The notes beneath the pieces were generated by a model. That model saw only the letters and a list, made by a program, of their open reading frames with translations. It did no database searches and was not told the origin of the DNA. Shown one piece after another: positions 19,179 through 29,509 of a stretch of DNA of 64,000 nucleotides. The stretch comes from an uncultured Clostridia bacterium (lineage in GTDB: Bacteria > Bacillota > Clostridia > Christensenellales > Borkfalkiaceae). The first letter of the stretch is position 1, and each line of letters starts with the position of its first letter. A program made the translations under genes and the position numbers. The DNA lies in assembly GCA_947627765.1 (NCBI GenBank), contig CANQXA010000005.1, positions 1-64,000 on the forward strand, written 5' to 3'.

Positions 19179-19207
19179 TTGACTTTTCCCGTCCGCCGTG
19201 ATATGAT
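19179..19207 (+). promoter_or_regulatory. Promoter and possible operator of the ArsR-type gene
   Basis: TTGACT (19179-19184) and TATGAT (19202-19207) are 17 bp apart. An inverted repeat GGACGGG (19165-19171) / CCCGTCC (19188-19194) straddles the -35 box, a plausible autorepression site for the encoded winged-helix protein. Confidence 0.75.
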
Positions 19208-19237
19208 TTTGGCAGGACCGAAGAGGAGGGAAGGGCG

Positions 19238-19495
19238 ATGAGAGACGTTTGGGGTGCGCTTGCCGATAAGACGAGGCGGGAGATCCTCGATCTCTTGCGG
19301 GCGCGGCCGTATACGGCGGGGGAGATCGCCGACCAATTTTCGCTCTCGCGGGCGACCGTCTCCCACCACCTCGCCTACCTTAGAGAGACCAAGCTGGTCG
19401 TCGCCGCCCGCCGCGCGCAGACCGTGCTCTACTCCCTCGACGACCGCGCGCTCAGGCGTCTTTGGGCGGGGCTCGGCGAATTTCTCGGCGTCTGA
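19238..19495 (+). CDS. ArsR-family winged-helix transcriptional regulator
   Basis: An 85-residue protein, essentially a bare winged helix. The start 'W..LADKTRREILDLLR' and the recognition helix region 'LSRATVSHHLAYLRE' are characteristic of ArsR/SmtB repressors. Length is at the low end for the family. The alpha-3 metal site (CVC) is missing and there is only one His pair (HH in the recognition helix), so metal sensing is unlikely; it may respond to another signal or act by autoregulation. AGGAGGGAAGG precedes the ATG. A clear promoter lies upstream and a terminator downstream, so it is monocistronic. Confidence 0.85.
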   Translation: MRDVWGALADKTRREILDLLRARPYTAGEIADQFSLSRATVSHHLAYLRETKLVVAARRAQTVLYSLDDRALRRLWAGLGEFLGV

Positions 19496-19546
19496 CCGTC
19501 TCCCCAAACCCTTTTTACGGGCTGTATTTTTCCGCGATTTCCTTTT

Positions 19547-19581
19547 CCCTGCCTTGATTCGGCAGGGTTTTTGTATTTTTT
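19547..19581 (+). terminator. Terminator after the ArsR-type gene
   Basis: A CCCTGCC/GGCAGGG stem (19547-19553 with 19561-19567) is followed by TTTTTGTATTTTTT. Confidence 0.8.
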
Positions 19582-19626
19582 GCAAAAAATATTTATAAAA
19601 AATCCCCGCAAAATGCAAAAATGTGA

Positions 19627-19632
19627 TATGAT
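19627..19632 (+). promoter_or_regulatory. -10 element of the HelD gene
   Basis: TATGAT at 19627-19632, 40 bp before the start codon. No good -35 is seen at 17 bp; the upstream region is very A/T-rich. Confidence 0.5.
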
Positions 19633-19671
19633 TAAGGATAGCGAGGGGGATCCTCGGAAAGGGGCAAAGCG

Positions 19672-22041
19672 ATGGGCGAACGAACGGATCTGTTGAATCC
19701 GAAGAAGCGCGCGGACAAGGAGTGGTATCTCTCCCTTCTCGATGCGGACGGGCAGTTCGCATACGAGGAGGAGCACCTCAAAGCGGTGCTTGCGGCGCTG
19801 AAAACGTTCTATATCAACCGCTACAAGCGGCGGATCGCGGCGGCGCGGGAGGAGGTCGCCCGTCTCCGCGCGCGCGAAAATTATTCCGCCGAGGACCTTC
19901 GCCTTTTGCTCATCAAGAACGCCGAGATCGCGGAGGAATCGGCAAAGCTCGGCGGCTTCCGCTGTTTTTTCTCCGAGCCCTATTTCGCCCGCATGGACGT
20001 CGTAGACGACAAAGAGGGCTACAACAGCTATTATATCGGCAAAAAGGGGGACGTCAACCTCGAGATCGTCGATTGGCGCGCCCCGCTCGCCGTCCGCTAC
20101 TATCAGAAGAGCCGCGTCTCCTTCTCCATCAACGAATACGATTACCGCACCGTTTTGCGCCGCGCCCTGTCCGTCAAGAACGGTAAACTGCTCGACTTCA
20201 AGAACGAATATCTTTCGGTGCGGGACGTGCTCACCCCCGAGGAGATCGCGGGGCGGGACGAGGAGATCCTCTTCGATCCCTATCTTCGCTCCATCATCCG
20301 AAGCCGCAAGGACGATGTGCGCATCCGCGACATCATCCGCACCATACAGGAACAGCAGTTCGAGATCATCACCCGCCCCGAGCGGGAGAGTTTTGTCTTA
20401 CAGGGCTGTGCGGGAAGCGGGAAGACCATGATCCTCCTCCACCGTCTCAGCTATCTCATGTACAACAACGAGGCGTTGCGCCCGCGGGACGTGCTCGTCA
20501 TCACGCCCTCCGATTCCTTCAACGCCTTCATCGACGAGCTCTCGCAGGTCCTCGAGCTTCAAAAAGTGATGACGACCACGATGCGGAGCTACTTCTTCCG
20601 CGTGCTCGAACGGGAGGGGATCGACCTCGTCTCCCGTCTGACGGGGGCGCGCGAGTCGGAGGACTATCTCGCCTATCTCTATTCGGAGAAATTCGTGCGG
20701 GACGTCAAACGGCAGGTGGAGAAGATCTACCGCGGCGTCTTCGGGCTCTTTGCGGGAGAGGAGTGCAGGGAGGTTTCCGCCCGCGTCCTCGCCGCCTGCA
20801 AAGCCCGCCAAGCCTCCTTTACGAAGGTGAAAAATGCCTCGACACGGGTACGGCGCGCCGTCCTCGGCGAGATGAAGGAGAACAAGGAGGGCGGGTTTTA
20901 CTTCACCAAGCCCTTCCGCGCGCTCATGGGAGCGTTCGTGCAGGCGGAGGACTTCCTCACCTTCGTGCTCGAAGAGAAGCCGCGCACGCCCGACTATTTC
21001 TTCCGCCAATTCACCGAGTTTTACCGTTGCGCCGCGCAGATCTCCGCGTCGGGCGAAAAGATCTTTGCCGCCGCGCGGGAGGACCTTGCTTCGCTTGCGG
21101 AGACGGTAGACCGCGAGATCGCCGACCTCAGACGGTATAAGATCAGACGGGGCGACGCCGAGATCTACACCTATGCCGAGCGCATCGCCCGCCGCGAACA
21201 GCTCAAAGAGGAGGCGGAGCGCGTCTCTTCGGAGATCGCCGCGATGGGGGAGGGGATGGACCTCTTCCGCGAATTTTTCGCCGTCGTCCGCCTCACGGGG
21301 TACTGCGCCGAGCTCGGCAAGTGCCATACTCCTGTGGACGTCGCGCGGTGGCTCTACCGCGAAACGGTCAAGAAATACAAGAAAAAATTCGGCATGAAGG
21401 GGATCTATCCCTCCGACGGCTATGCCCTCTGCCGCGTCCTCTCCGAGGCGGGACGTCAGCTCGCTCCCCGCTACGGGCTCGTCTTCGTGGACGAGGGACA
21501 GGACGTCTCGGGCGGCGAGTACGAACTTCTCGCCCGCATCCATAAGGACGCCGCGTTCAACGTCTTCGGGGACCTCAAACAGAACATCACGCCCTTCCGC
21601 GGGGTCGCAAATTGGGACGCGCTCGGCTTCCCCGTCTACACCCTCAGCCAAAATTACAGGAACACCAACGAGATCGTGGAATACGTCTCGCGGGAGGTGG
21701 AGACCGAAATGCTCCCCATCGGGCTCCACGGCGAACCCGTGCGAAAGATCCGCCCGCGGCAGGTGACGGCGTTCTTCCGCGAAAAGCACGGGCTCAAAGC
21801 GGTCATCGCGCGGGAAGAGTACCTTCCGCTCTTCGATAAGCGCGGATATAAACTGCTCTCCTCGGACGGAAAATTGTCAAAATCTAAGATAAATGTGATG
21901 AGCGTCTATGAGAGCAAAGGCTTGGAATTTTCCTCCGTCGCAGTGTACGATATGGGTATGTCCGAGAACGAGCGCTACATCGCCGAGACGCGGGCGCTTG
22001 CAGAACTTGCGATCATCGAAGATCCGTCCTCCGCTGTTTGA
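19672..22041 (+). CDS. helD: HelD-like UvrD-family helicase (RNA polymerase recycling factor)
   Basis: A 789-residue superfamily-1 ATPase. The N-terminus is a long charged helical region (residues 20-110), followed by 'YIGKKGDVNLEIVDWRAPLA', the conserved block of HelD proteins. Walker A is GCAGSGKT (near residue 244), Walker B is VFVDEGQD and motif IV is 'LSQNYRNTNEI'. The C-terminal motif reads 'SKGLEFSSVAVYD' and then 'AETRALAELAII'. In the Firmicutes HelD binds core RNA polymerase and removes stalled complexes. It differs from UvrD/PcrA by the coiled-coil arm and shorter 1B/2B regions. The size matches B. subtilis-type HelD (about 770). It is followed after 52 bp by an ABC operon with its own ribosome site. 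Confidence 0.88.
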   Translation: MGERTDLLNPKKRADKEWYLSLLDADGQFAYEEEHLKAVLAALKTFYINRYKRRIAAAREEVARLRARENYSAEDLRLLLIKNAEIAEESAKLGGFRCFFSEPYFARMDVVDDKEGYNSYYIGKKGDVNLEIVDWRAPLAVRYYQKSRVSFSINEYDYRTVLRRALSVKNGKLLDFKNEYLSVRDVLTPEEIAGRDEEILFDPYLRSIIRSRKDDVRIRDIIRTIQEQQFEIITRPERESFVLQGCAGSGKTMILLHRLSYLMYNNEALRPRDVLVITPSDSFNAFIDELSQVLELQKVMTTTMRSYFFRVLEREGIDLVSRLTGARESEDYLAYLYSEKFVRDVKRQVEKIYRGVFGLFAGEECREVSARVLAACKARQASFTKVKNASTRVRRAVLGEMKENKEGGFYFTKPFRALMGAFVQAEDFLTFVLEEKPRTPDYFFRQFTEFYRCAAQISASGEKIFAAAREDLASLAETVDREIADLRRYKIRRGDAEIYTYAERIARREQLKEEAERVSSEIAAMGEGMDLFREFFAVVRLTGYCAELGKCHTPVDVARWLYRETVKKYKKKFGMKGIYPSDGYALCRVLSEAGRQLAPRYGLVFVDEGQDVSGGEYELLARIHKDAAFNVFGDLKQNITPFRGVANWDALGFPVYTLSQNYRNTNEIVEYVSREVETEMLPIGLHGEPVRKIRPRQVTAFFREKHGLKAVIAREEYLPLFDKRGYKLLSSDGKLSKSKINVMSVYESKGLEFSSVAVYDMGMSENERYIAETRALAELAIIEDPSSAV

Positions 22042-22093
22042 AAAGCGCATACGGGTGGTATCATAAGGGAAACGACCCAAAAGGAGCCGAAAA

Positions 22094-22879
22094 ATGGATC
22101 ACATCTTGGATGAGATCGTGCGGGCGGAGGGGCTCAGAAAGACCTTTTCCCTCTCCCGCAAACAACAGCGCGCCGAGCGGAGCGGGCAGAAGAGGAAGAC
22201 AGCCGTAGACGGGCTGTCCTTTTCGGCATACCGCGGCGAGATCTACGGGCTGCTCGGTCCCAACGGCGCGGGCAAGACGACCGCGCTCAGAATGCTTTCC
22301 ACCCTCATCCGCCCCGACGCGGGCAACGCCTATGTCGCGGGGCATTCCATCCTCACCGAGCCGCAGAAGGTGCGGGACAGCGTCGGATTTCTCACGAGCG
22401 ACTTAAAACTCGAGGGATTTTTTACGCCCGCCTATCTCTTCGATTTCTTCGGCGGGTTGCACGGGGTGGAAAAGCGCGTCCTTGCCGCCCGCAAGGAGGA
22501 GCTCTTCGCCCGCTTCGGCATCGACCGTTTCGCCGACGTGCGCGTGCGCGACCTCTCGACGGGGATGAAGCAAAAGGTCTCCCTCGTCATCTCCATCGTC
22601 CACGATCCCGACGTGATCATTTTCGACGAACCGACCAACGGGCTCGACGTGTTGACGGCGAAGGTCGTCACCGATTTTCTCGCCGAGCTCAAGGGCATGG
22701 GTAAGAGCATTTTGCTCTCCACGCATATTTTCTCCCTCGCCGAAAGGCTCTGCGACCGCGTGGGGATCCTCATCGACGGGAAGATCGCGGAGGACGGTCT
22801 GCTCTCCGAAGTGGCGGGAGGGGATCTCGAATCGCACTTCTTCGCGCTGTACCGCGCCATGAAGGGGGACATCGTATGA
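22094..22879 (+). CDS. NatA-like ABC transporter ATPase
   Basis: A 261-residue ABC ATPase. Walker A is GPNGAGKTT, the signature is DLSTGMKQK and Walker B is VIIFDEP ahead of 'TNGLDVLTAK'. AAGGAGCC precedes the ATG. The gene overlaps the next by ATGA, so the pair encodes a NatA/NatB-type ABC-2 exporter (the family includes Na+ efflux systems, but drug and other exporters share this pattern). A basic insertion after residue 20 ('SRKQQRAERSGQKRK') is unusual for NatA and may contact RNA, lipid or the permease. Confidence 0.88.
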   Translation: MDHILDEIVRAEGLRKTFSLSRKQQRAERSGQKRKTAVDGLSFSAYRGEIYGLLGPNGAGKTTALRMLSTLIRPDAGNAYVAGHSILTEPQKVRDSVGFLTSDLKLEGFFTPAYLFDFFGGLHGVEKRVLAARKEELFARFGIDRFADVRVRDLSTGMKQKVSLVISIVHDPDVIIFDEPTNGLDVLTAKVVTDFLAELKGMGKSILLSTHIFSLAERLCDRVGILIDGKIAEDGLLSEVAGGDLESHFFALYRAMKGDIV

Positions 22880-23976
22880 AACTTGCCGTCCTCATCAAAA
22901 AGGAATTTTACCGCTTTTTCCGCGACCCGCGTCTGATCCTTACCCTTCTTCTTCCGGGGCTCGTGATCTTTTTGCTGTACACCGTCCTCGGGGAGACGAT
23001 GGGGGAGCGCGAAGCGCCGCGGTACGCCTACCGCGTCTACATGGAAGGGAGCCCGCAGACGGCGGAGCTCATCGGCGATGCGGCGGAAGCGGGGGGAAGC
23101 ACCGTCGAATGGATCGAAGCGGCGGACGAAGACGCCGCGCGGGAGGCGGTGAAGCAGGGCGAAGCCTCCGCGTTTCTTATCTTTTCGGAGGATTTCGGCG
23201 ACGGCGGCACGGTCACGGTCGTCTACGACGCCCTTTCGGAGGAGAGCAGCGCCTTTTATACGCTCGCCGTCTCCGTGCTCGAAGCGTACGGAATGCGCTT
23301 CGGCATTTTGCCCGAAAATCTCGCCGAGGCAAGGGAGATCGGCAGACAAGTCTCGCAGGGGATCCTCCCGATGCTGATCGTCTGCTTCATCTTCTCGGCG
23401 GCAATGTCGGTCACCCTCGAATCGGTGGCTGGGGAGAAGGAACGGGGGACGCTCGCGACCGTGCTCGTCACCTCCGTACGGCGGCGTGACGTCGCGCTCG
23501 GCAAGGTGATCCCTTTAAGCGCCATCTCCATGCTCGGCGCCTTCTCGAGCTTTCTCGGCGTCGCGCTGTCCCTTCCGAGGATGGTGGGACTTCCGGGGAT
23601 CTTCGGCGGGTACGGTGCGCTGAGCTACATTCTGCTCCTCGCGCTGATCCTCAGCATCGTGCCCCTCGTCACATCGCTGATCGCCGTCCTCTCCGCGTTC
23701 TCGCGCTCGGTGAAGGAGGCTTCGGCGTATGCGGGCGTGTGCATGGTCCTCACCGTGGTGCTCGCCGTCGTCGCCTCCTTCCTGCCCGCTATCGGGAATT
23801 GGGCGTTTGCGGTCCCCGTGCTGGGGACGGTCGTCGCCATGCAGGGCATTCTCGGGGGCGGGGCGTTCGTCTGGCAGTCGCTCGTGAGCGTCGCCGCCAA
23901 CCTCGCACTGTCCGCCCTCTTCGTCTTTGCGCTTGCGAAGATGCTTTCGAGCGAGCGGATCATGTTCGGAAAATAA
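22876..23976 (+). CDS. NatB-like ABC-2 permease
   Basis: A 366-residue membrane protein translationally coupled to the ATPase by a 4-nt overlap. The N-terminal 'LIKKEFYRFFRDPRLILTLLLP' region leads into TM1 (about 18-40). A large extracytoplasmic loop follows (40-165), then five further hydrophobic segments (about 170-190, 220-240, 255-280, 295-320, 335-355). 'ESVAGEKERGTLATVLVTS' is the conserved coupling element of NatB/ABC2_membrane_3 permeases. It pairs with the upstream ATPase; the transported substrate cannot be read from sequence. Confidence 0.85.
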   Translation: MKLAVLIKKEFYRFFRDPRLILTLLLPGLVIFLLYTVLGETMGEREAPRYAYRVYMEGSPQTAELIGDAAEAGGSTVEWIEAADEDAAREAVKQGEASAFLIFSEDFGDGGTVTVVYDALSEESSAFYTLAVSVLEAYGMRFGILPENLAEAREIGRQVSQGILPMLIVCFIFSAAMSVTLESVAGEKERGTLATVLVTSVRRRDVALGKVIPLSAISMLGAFSSFLGVALSLPRMVGLPGIFGGYGALSYILLLALILSIVPLVTSLIAVLSAFSRSVKEASAYAGVCMVLTVVLAVVASFLPAIGNWAFAVPVLGTVVAMQGILGGGAFVWQSLVSVAANLALSALFVFALAKMLSSERIMFGK

Positions 23977-23990
23977 GGATCAAAAAGAGA

Positions 23991-24031
23991 GCGTCCCCGC
24001 CCCGAGGCAAGCTCGGGGCGGGGACGCTTTT
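23991..24031. terminator. Bidirectional terminator between the NatAB-like operon and the rubrerythrin gene
   Basis: A perfect 16-bp stem (23991-24006 with 24012-24027). TTTT follows on the plus strand and TCTCTTTTTG on the minus strand, so it can serve both convergent genes. Confidence 0.9.
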
Positions 24032-24049
24032 CAATGTTCAAAGCGCCGC

Positions 24050-24592
24050 TCAGTAATTTTCCTTTTTGACCTCGAAGTACGCCTGCGGATGCTTGCAGAC
24101 GGGGCAGATCTCGGGCGCCTTGGTCCCGACGACGATGTGCCCGCAGTTGCGGCATTCCCATACCTGTACGCCGCTCTTTTCGAAGACTTGCTTGGTCTCG
24201 AGGTTGTGCAGGAGGGCGCGGTAACGTTCCTCATGCGCCTTTTCGATGGCGGCGACGCCGCGGAATTGGGCGGCGAGTTCGGTGAAGCCCTCCGCTTCGG
24301 CGTCCTGCGCCATCCGTTCGTACATATCCGTCCACTCGGCGTTTTCGCCTTCGGCGGCAGCGAGAAGATTTTCTTCCAACGTTCCGATGCCGCCGAGCGC
24401 CTTGAACCAGAGCTTGGCGTGTTCCTTTTCGTTGTCCGCCGTCTTCAAAAAGAGCTCCGCGATCTGCTCGTAGCCCGCCTTCTTCGCGACGGACGCGAAA
24501 TAGGTGTACTTATTGCGCGCCTGGCTTTCGCCCGCAAACGCTTCCCAAAGGTTTTGTTCGGTCTTTGTGCCCGCATAGGGATTCTTGTCCAT
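24050..24592 (-). CDS. Rubrerythrin
   Basis: A 180-residue oxidative-stress protein that reduces hydrogen peroxide using a non-haem di-iron site and a rubredoxin domain. I took the ATG at 24592 over an upstream frame extension because GGAGAGG sits just before it and a good promoter lies further up. The N-terminal ferritin-like four-helix domain carries the iron ligands in '[11 protein letters not shown]', 'DNEKEHAK' and '[10 protein letters not shown]'. The C-terminal rubredoxin-like domain has CRNCGH and CPVCKH. It is complete and typical in length. It supports an anaerobic lifestyle and is monocistronic. Confidence 0.96.
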   Translation of the reverse strand: MDKNPYAGTKTEQNLWEAFAGESQARNKYTYFASVAKKAGYEQIAELFLKTADNEKEHAKLWFKALGGIGTLEENLLAAAEGENAEWTDMYERMAQDAEAEGFTELAAQFRGVAAIEKAHEERYRALLHNLETKQVFEKSGVQVWECRNCGHIVVGTKAPEICPVCKHPQAYFEVKKENY

Positions 24593-24639
24593 GGTTTCCT
24601 CTCCGTATTTTGGATTTCGCGGATCTCCCGCGCAAAAAA

Positions 24640-24668
24640 ATTTTATCATAGTGCGCGGAAAATGTCAA
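24640..24668 (-). promoter_or_regulatory. Rubrerythrin promoter
   Basis: On the minus strand TTGACA (24663-24668) and TAAAAT (24640-24645) are separated by 17 bp. A TATGAT immediately upstream of the -10 overlaps the spacer. Confidence 0.8.
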
Positions 24669-24766
24669 GCGCGCGGGAAATTTTTCCGCCCCTTTTTCCC
24701 TCCTTCCCCCTTTTTCGCCTCCGTTCCCCCAAAATCAACGGAAAACCGCAAAATGAGGGAAATTGC

Positions 24767-24796
24767 TTGCCAAGCGGGTACCACCTGTGGTATAAT
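24767..24796 (+). promoter_or_regulatory. Topoisomerase operon promoter with palindrome in the spacer
   Basis: TTGCCA (24767-24772) and TATAAT (24791-24796) have an 18-bp spacer. The 14-bp palindrome TACCAC-CT-GTGGTA (24779-24792) fills the spacer and touches the -10, so it may be an operator. In this family supercoiling-responsive control would also be expected. Confidence 0.75.
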
Positions 24797-24828
24797 GTAG
24801 TTTGCAATTTGTCACAAACGAGGTAGCT

Positions 24829-26895
24829 ATGAGCAGCAATCACTACGACGCAAGCGATATTACGATCCTCGAAGGATTGGACGCCGTGCGCCTTCGCCCG
24901 GGGATGTACATCGGTTCGACGGGCCCCAAAGGGCTCCACCATATCCTGTGGGAGATCGTCGACAACGCCATCGACGAGGCCGCCAACGGCTTTGCGGATA
25001 AGATCGAAGTCCGCATCTATAAGGACGGAAGCGTCTCCGTCGAGGACAACGGGCGGGGCGTACCCACCGATATTCACCCCAAGACGCACGTCTCGGGCGT
25101 TCAGGTCGTCTTTACCCAGCTTCACGCGGGCGGGAAGTTCGACGAGCACAACTATTCCTTCTCGGGCGGTCTCCACGGCGTGGGCGCCTCCGTCACCAAC
25201 GCGCTCTCCAAATGGCTGAAAGTGCGCGTCTGGCGCAACGGCACCACCTACGAGATGCAGTTCCATTCCTATTACGACAGCGCCAAGAAAAAGTACGAAT
25301 CGGGCGTTCCCGCGGGCCCGCTCACGGATACCCGCGAAAAGACGAAAAAGCACGGCACGTTTGTCCATTTCATGCCCGATGATTCCGTTTTCTCTACGGT
25401 GGACTTCCAGCTCGACACCGTCTCCCACCGTCTCAACGAGCTCGCCTTCCTCAACAAGGGGCTGACCATCACCCTCACCGACGAGCGCATCACCCGCAAC
25501 GAATTCAAAGCGGAAGGGGAGGGGGAATCGGAGACGGCGGAACAGCTCGATCTTCTCGGCGCTTCGGAGCCCTATTCCGTCACCTATTGTTACGAGGGCG
25601 GGATCTCCGATTTCGTCTCCTATCTCAACGACGGCAAGACCAAGCTCTACCCCAAGCCCATCTACTACAAGGGCGAAAAGGACGGGATCCTCGTGGAATT
25701 CTCCATCCAGCACACGTCGGAATTCACCGAGAATCTCTTTTCCTTCGTCAACAACATTCCCACGCCCGAGGGCGGCTATCACGAGATGGGCTTCCGCGGC
25801 GGTATCACGCGAATGCTCAACGACTACGCGCGGGACAACAAGCTCATCAAGGATAAGGACGCCAATTTCCTCGGCGACGATTTCCGCGAGGGGCTTACGG
25901 CGGTCCTCTCCGTCAAGATGAAGAACGTCCAGTTCGAGGGTCAGACCAAGACCAAGCTCGGCAACCCCGAAGCGCGCGCTCCCGTAGACAGTGTGGTCGT
26001 CGAGGGGCTTCGCTCCATCGCCGCAATGCCCGCGTTCAAGAAGGCGTTTGAGGAGATGGTCAAGAAGGCGCAGAGCGCGGCGCGCGTCCGCATCGCGGCG
26101 CGGCAGGCAAAGGATACCGCCCGCGCCAAGAACAGTCTCGATAACCTCATGCTCGTGGGCAAGCTCGCCGCCTGTTCGGGCAAGAAACCCGAGCTCAACG
26201 AACTGTTCATCGTCGAGGGGGATTCGGCGGGCGGCACCGCAAAACAGGCGCGCATCCGCCAATTCCAATCCATTCTTCCCCTGCGCGGCAAGCCGCTCAA
26301 CGTGGAGAAGAAGCGGCTCGACCAAGTCCTCGCCAACGAGGAGCTCCGCACGCTGATCTCCGCCTTGGGCGCGGGGATCGGCAACGAATTCAACCCGGAC
26401 AAGCTCAATTATCATAAGGTCATCATCCTTTCGGATGCCGACCAAGACGGCTTCCACATCCGCTGTATCCTCCTCACCTTCTTTTTCCGCTATATGCGCC
26501 CGCTCGTTTCGGCGGGGCACGTCTACATCGGAATGCCGCCCCTCTATAAAGTTTATAAGCAGAACGGCAGCGTCGAGGAGTACGCCTACGACGACAACGA
26601 GTTGCAGGAGAAGATCGACAAAGTGGGCCGCGGCTATCTCATCCAGCGCTATAAGGGCTTGGGCGAGATGAGCGCCGAACAGCTTTGGGAGACGACGATG
26701 GACCCCGCAAGGCGGAACCTCACGCAGGTCACGCTGGAAGACGCGGTCGCCGCAGAGAATATGATCACCATGCTGATGGGCGACAAGGTGGAGGGCCGGA
26801 AAGAGTTCCTCAACCGCAACGCCAATTTCAATAAGACGGATTCCTTTATGGATCGGGTCAAGCTGAAGAAGGAGGACGGCAATGAGGAAGAATGA
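24829..26895 (+). CDS. Type IIA DNA topoisomerase subunit B (ParE/GyrB family)
   Basis: A 688-residue ATPase subunit. The ATG at 24829 follows GAGGT at the right distance. The GHKL ATP-binding fold shows '[10 protein letters not shown]' (catalytic Glu and Asn), 'VEDNGRGVP' and 'GLHGVGASV'. The Toprim domain shows [11 protein letters not shown], '[12 protein letters not shown]' and the acidic '[10 protein letters not shown]' with three Asp. The C-terminus has 'YKGLGEM' and 'MDPARR'. It forms an operon with the A subunit, overlapping by 14 nt. No recF or dnaA is adjacent, unlike most gyrB loci, and 'DADQDG' and other blocks fit a second B-A pair. I therefore favour topoisomerase IV (ParE), but GyrB cannot be excluded. 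Confidence 0.9.
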   Translation: MSSNHYDASDITILEGLDAVRLRPGMYIGSTGPKGLHHILWEIVDNAIDEAANGFADKIEVRIYKDGSVSVEDNGRGVPTDIHPKTHVSGVQVVFTQLHAGGKFDEHNYSFSGGLHGVGASVTNALSKWLKVRVWRNGTTYEMQFHSYYDSAKKKYESGVPAGPLTDTREKTKKHGTFVHFMPDDSVFSTVDFQLDTVSHRLNELAFLNKGLTITLTDERITRNEFKAEGEGESETAEQLDLLGASEPYSVTYCYEGGISDFVSYLNDGKTKLYPKPIYYKGEKDGILVEFSIQHTSEFTENLFSFVNNIPTPEGGYHEMGFRGGITRMLNDYARDNKLIKDKDANFLGDDFREGLTAVLSVKMKNVQFEGQTKTKLGNPEARAPVDSVVVEGLRSIAAMPAFKKAFEEMVKKAQSAARVRIAARQAKDTARAKNSLDNLMLVGKLAACSGKKPELNELFIVEGDSAGGTAKQARIRQFQSILPLRGKPLNVEKKRLDQVLANEELRTLISALGAGIGNEFNPDKLNYHKVIILSDADQDGFHIRCILLTFFFRYMRPLVSAGHVYIGMPPLYKVYKQNGSVEEYAYDDNELQEKIDKVGRGYLIQRYKGLGEMSAEQLWETTMDPARRNLTQVTLEDAVAAENMITMLMGDKVEGRKEFLNRNANFNKTDSFMDRVKLKKEDGNEEE

Positions 26896-29320
26896 GAAAG
26901 CGATCGAACCCAAAGGGCAGCTGTTTGTCACCCCGCTCGAAGAGGTCCTTCCCCAGTCCATGCTCCCGTATGCGGAATTCGTCATCATGGACCGCGCCCT
27001 TCCCCGCGTGGAGGACGGATTGAAGCCCGTCCAGAGAAGAATTCTCTATACCATGTACGAGATGGGGCTGATGCCCGACAAGCCGCACAAGAAGTCGGCG
27101 CGTATCGTCGGCGACTGCATGGGCAAGTACCATCCCCACGGCGACAGTTCGGTCTACGACGCCATGGTCCGTATGGCGCAGGACTTCAACATGGGCAGGA
27201 CGCTCGTCAACGGGCACGGGAATTTCGGCTCGGTGGACGGCGACCCCGCCGCCGCCATGCGTTACACCGAGGCGCGGCTCGAACCGCTCGCATTGGAGCT
27301 CCTGCGCGACCTCGATAAGAACACCGTACCCTTCGCGCTCAACTTCGACGACTCGCTGAAAGAGCCCGAAATGCTCCCGGGGAGATTCCCCAACCTGCTC
27401 GTCAACGGCGCCTCGGGGATCGCGGTCGGGCTCGCGACCAATATCCCGCCCCACAACCTCGTGGAGACGATCAACGGCGTCATCGCCTACATCAACAAGC
27501 CCTCCCTCAAACTCGAGGAGCTCATGAAGCATATTCCCGCGCCCGACTTCCCGACGGGGGGATACATCGTACCCAACGAGCTCGAAGAGGCGTACCGCAC
27601 GGGCAAGGGCAAGATCGCCATCCGCGCCAAACTCCGCGTCGAAGAGGGGGACGGCGACAAGAAGCTCATCGTCATCACCGAACTTCCCTATCAGGTCAAC
27701 AAGGCGGCGCTCCTCCGTAAGATCGCCGAGCTCCGCGAAGAGAAGCGGGAAGAGCTCGCCGCGGTGACGCGCGTCAGCGACGAATCGGACCGCGTGGGGA
27801 TGCGCGCCGTCATCGAAGTCAAGGGAGAGGTGGATATCGACCGTCTCCTCAAATTCCTCTATAAGTACACCGACCTCGAAGTCACCTTCGGCATCAACAT
27901 GGTGGCGATCGCGGGCGGCAAGCCCATGCTGATGGGGCTTTTGGATATCGTCCGCTACTACGCCGAATACCAGAGGGAGGTCGTCCTCCGCAGGACCAAG
28001 TTCGACCTCGCGCAGGCGAAGGAACGCTGTCATATCCTCGAAGGGCTCATCATCGCGGTACGCAACATCGACGAGGTCATCCGCATCATCAAGACGGCGG
28101 ACTCCACGCCCGACGCCCGTGAAAAACTGCGCGCCCGCTTCGAACTCTCCGAACGTCAGGCGCAGGCGATCCTCGATCTCCGCCTCGCCCGCCTCACCAA
28201 GCTCGAAGTCTTCAAGCTCGAAGAGGAGCTCCGCCAGCTCAAAGAGCTCATCGAAAAGCTCACCGCCATTGTGGGCAGTAAACAGTTGCAGTTCGACGTC
28301 GTCAAGCAGGAACTCATGGAACTGCGCAAGAAGTACGCCGCTCCCCGCCGCTCCGTCCTCATCGGATCGAGCGAGGAGCCCGAGGTGGAGCGGAACGACA
28401 TCCGCGCGCCCGGCGTCCCCGGCTATCTCTTCCTCACCGCCGACCACCGCGTCAAGTGCGTCTCCGAGAAGAATTTCGCGCAGTCCAATAAGAAGATCAT
28501 GCCCTCTTCGCGCAAGGGCGGCGTCGCCGTCAAGAGCCTCGAAATGGTCTCCGACGAAGTCGCCATCCTCTTCTCCAACCGCGGCAACTGCTTCCGTCTG
28601 CGCGGCAATCTCGTGATGAAGAAGTTCTCCGAGAGCGGGTTCCGTCTCTCCGAACTCTTCGAAGACGCCGAGAGCGGGGAATATCCCGTCGCCTTCCTCA
28701 GGGCGGGCACGGAGACCGAGAACGTCCTCCTCTTCACGCGCAAAGGCATGATCAAAAAGACGGCGTGGAGCGAATATACGAGCGTCGCCAAGACGATCTT
28801 TCAGGGCGTCCGCCTCAACGACGGCGACGAGCTCATCGAAGTACAGCCCGATCTCGAAGAGGAGGGGACGACCATCGTCTTCGTCACCAAGGGCGGGATG
28901 TGCCTCAACGCCAAAAAGGACGATATCCCGCTCCAAGGCAGGGTCGCGGGCGGCGTAAAGGGAATGAATGTCGCCGACGGGGACGACGTTTTGTTCGTCT
29001 CCCAGATCGACGGGGAGGGCGAGATCGCGCTCGCCGTGGAGGGCGGCAGGTTCAAACGCGTCATCGCGGCGCAGATCGACCCGCTCCCGCGCTATCGGAA
29101 GGGCGTAAAACTCGCCTCTTTGAAGGAGGAGAAGGTGATCTTTGCGGACTATGTGACGGTGCCGTATATGCTTGCGGTGAGCACCGACGAGGGTACCATG
29201 ACCGAGATCAGTACCGAAGATATCCCGATCGACGCGACGGGCACGCGCGGCAGACCCCTCCGCGGCGTGACGTGGAAGGCGACGGAAGTCTTCCCGATGA
29301 AGTACCGCAAGGCGGATTGA
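26882..29320 (+). CDS. Type IIA DNA topoisomerase subunit A (ParC/GyrA family)
   Basis: An 812-residue DNA-cleaving subunit. The ATG lies nine bases after AAGGAGG, inside the end of the B gene. The winged-helix domain has '[18 protein letters not shown]' and '[18 protein letters not shown]' (the quinolone-resistance region). The catalytic Tyr is in 'AAMRYTEAR'. A coiled-coil tower follows, with a beta-pinwheel from about residue 500. Where GyrA has its QRRGG[KR]G box this protein reads '[11 protein letters not shown]', a degenerate box. This favours a relaxing/decatenating topoisomerase IV over a negatively supercoiling gyrase. With the B subunit it makes an A2B2 enzyme. Confidence 0.9.
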   Translation: MRKNEKAIEPKGQLFVTPLEEVLPQSMLPYAEFVIMDRALPRVEDGLKPVQRRILYTMYEMGLMPDKPHKKSARIVGDCMGKYHPHGDSSVYDAMVRMAQDFNMGRTLVNGHGNFGSVDGDPAAAMRYTEARLEPLALELLRDLDKNTVPFALNFDDSLKEPEMLPGRFPNLLVNGASGIAVGLATNIPPHNLVETINGVIAYINKPSLKLEELMKHIPAPDFPTGGYIVPNELEEAYRTGKGKIAIRAKLRVEEGDGDKKLIVITELPYQVNKAALLRKIAELREEKREELAAVTRVSDESDRVGMRAVIEVKGEVDIDRLLKFLYKYTDLEVTFGINMVAIAGGKPMLMGLLDIVRYYAEYQREVVLRRTKFDLAQAKERCHILEGLIIAVRNIDEVIRIIKTADSTPDAREKLRARFELSERQAQAILDLRLARLTKLEVFKLEEELRQLKELIEKLTAIVGSKQLQFDVVKQELMELRKKYAAPRRSVLIGSSEEPEVERNDIRAPGVPGYLFLTADHRVKCVSEKNFAQSNKKIMPSSRKGGVAVKSLEMVSDEVAILFSNRGNCFRLRGNLVMKKFSESGFRLSELFEDAESGEYPVAFLRAGTETENVLLFTRKGMIKKTAWSEYTSVAKTIFQGVRLNDGDELIEVQPDLEEEGTTIVFVTKGGMCLNAKKDDIPLQGRVAGGVKGMNVADGDDVLFVSQIDGEGEIALAVEGGRFKRVIAAQIDPLPRYRKGVKLASLKEEKVIFADYVTVPYMLAVSTDEGTMTEISTEDIPIDATGTRGRPLRGVTWKATEVFPMKYRKAD

Positions 29321-29383
29321 GGGAAACGGCGGCGGAAAAACGCTTGATTTTTTCCGTCCACCGTCTGAAATGACGCCCATCTT

Positions 29384-29402
29384 GCGGACATGGTATGCCC
29401 GA
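29384..29402 (-). repeat. Dispersed CCATGTCCGA motif, copy 4
   Basis: The minus strand reads TCGGGCATACCATGTCCGC, downstream of the topoisomerase operon. It resembles the other intergenic copies but has only part of the left arm. Confidence 0.45.
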
Positions 29403-29462
29403 AAGACATCGGTCTATAAATTCGGCTTCGATTCGACAACGAAAAATCAATGAAAACAAAAT

Positions 29463-29502
29463 ACCGCGGCGGGAAATTCTCGAATTTCCCGCCGCGGTTT
29501 TA
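29463..29502. terminator. Bidirectional terminator between topoisomerase operon and tetR
   Basis: A 16-bp perfect stem (29463-29478 with 29483-29498) with a CTCG loop. TTTTATAG follows on the plus strand and ATTTTGTTTT on the minus strand. Confidence 0.9.
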
Positions 29503-29509
29503 TAGTTAG

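Noticed and set aside
24646-26988. 780-codon minus-strand frame opposite the topoisomerase B subunit
   Set aside because: Antisense shadow of a conserved gene. The similar minus frame 26858-29380 opposite the A subunit is rejected for the same reason.
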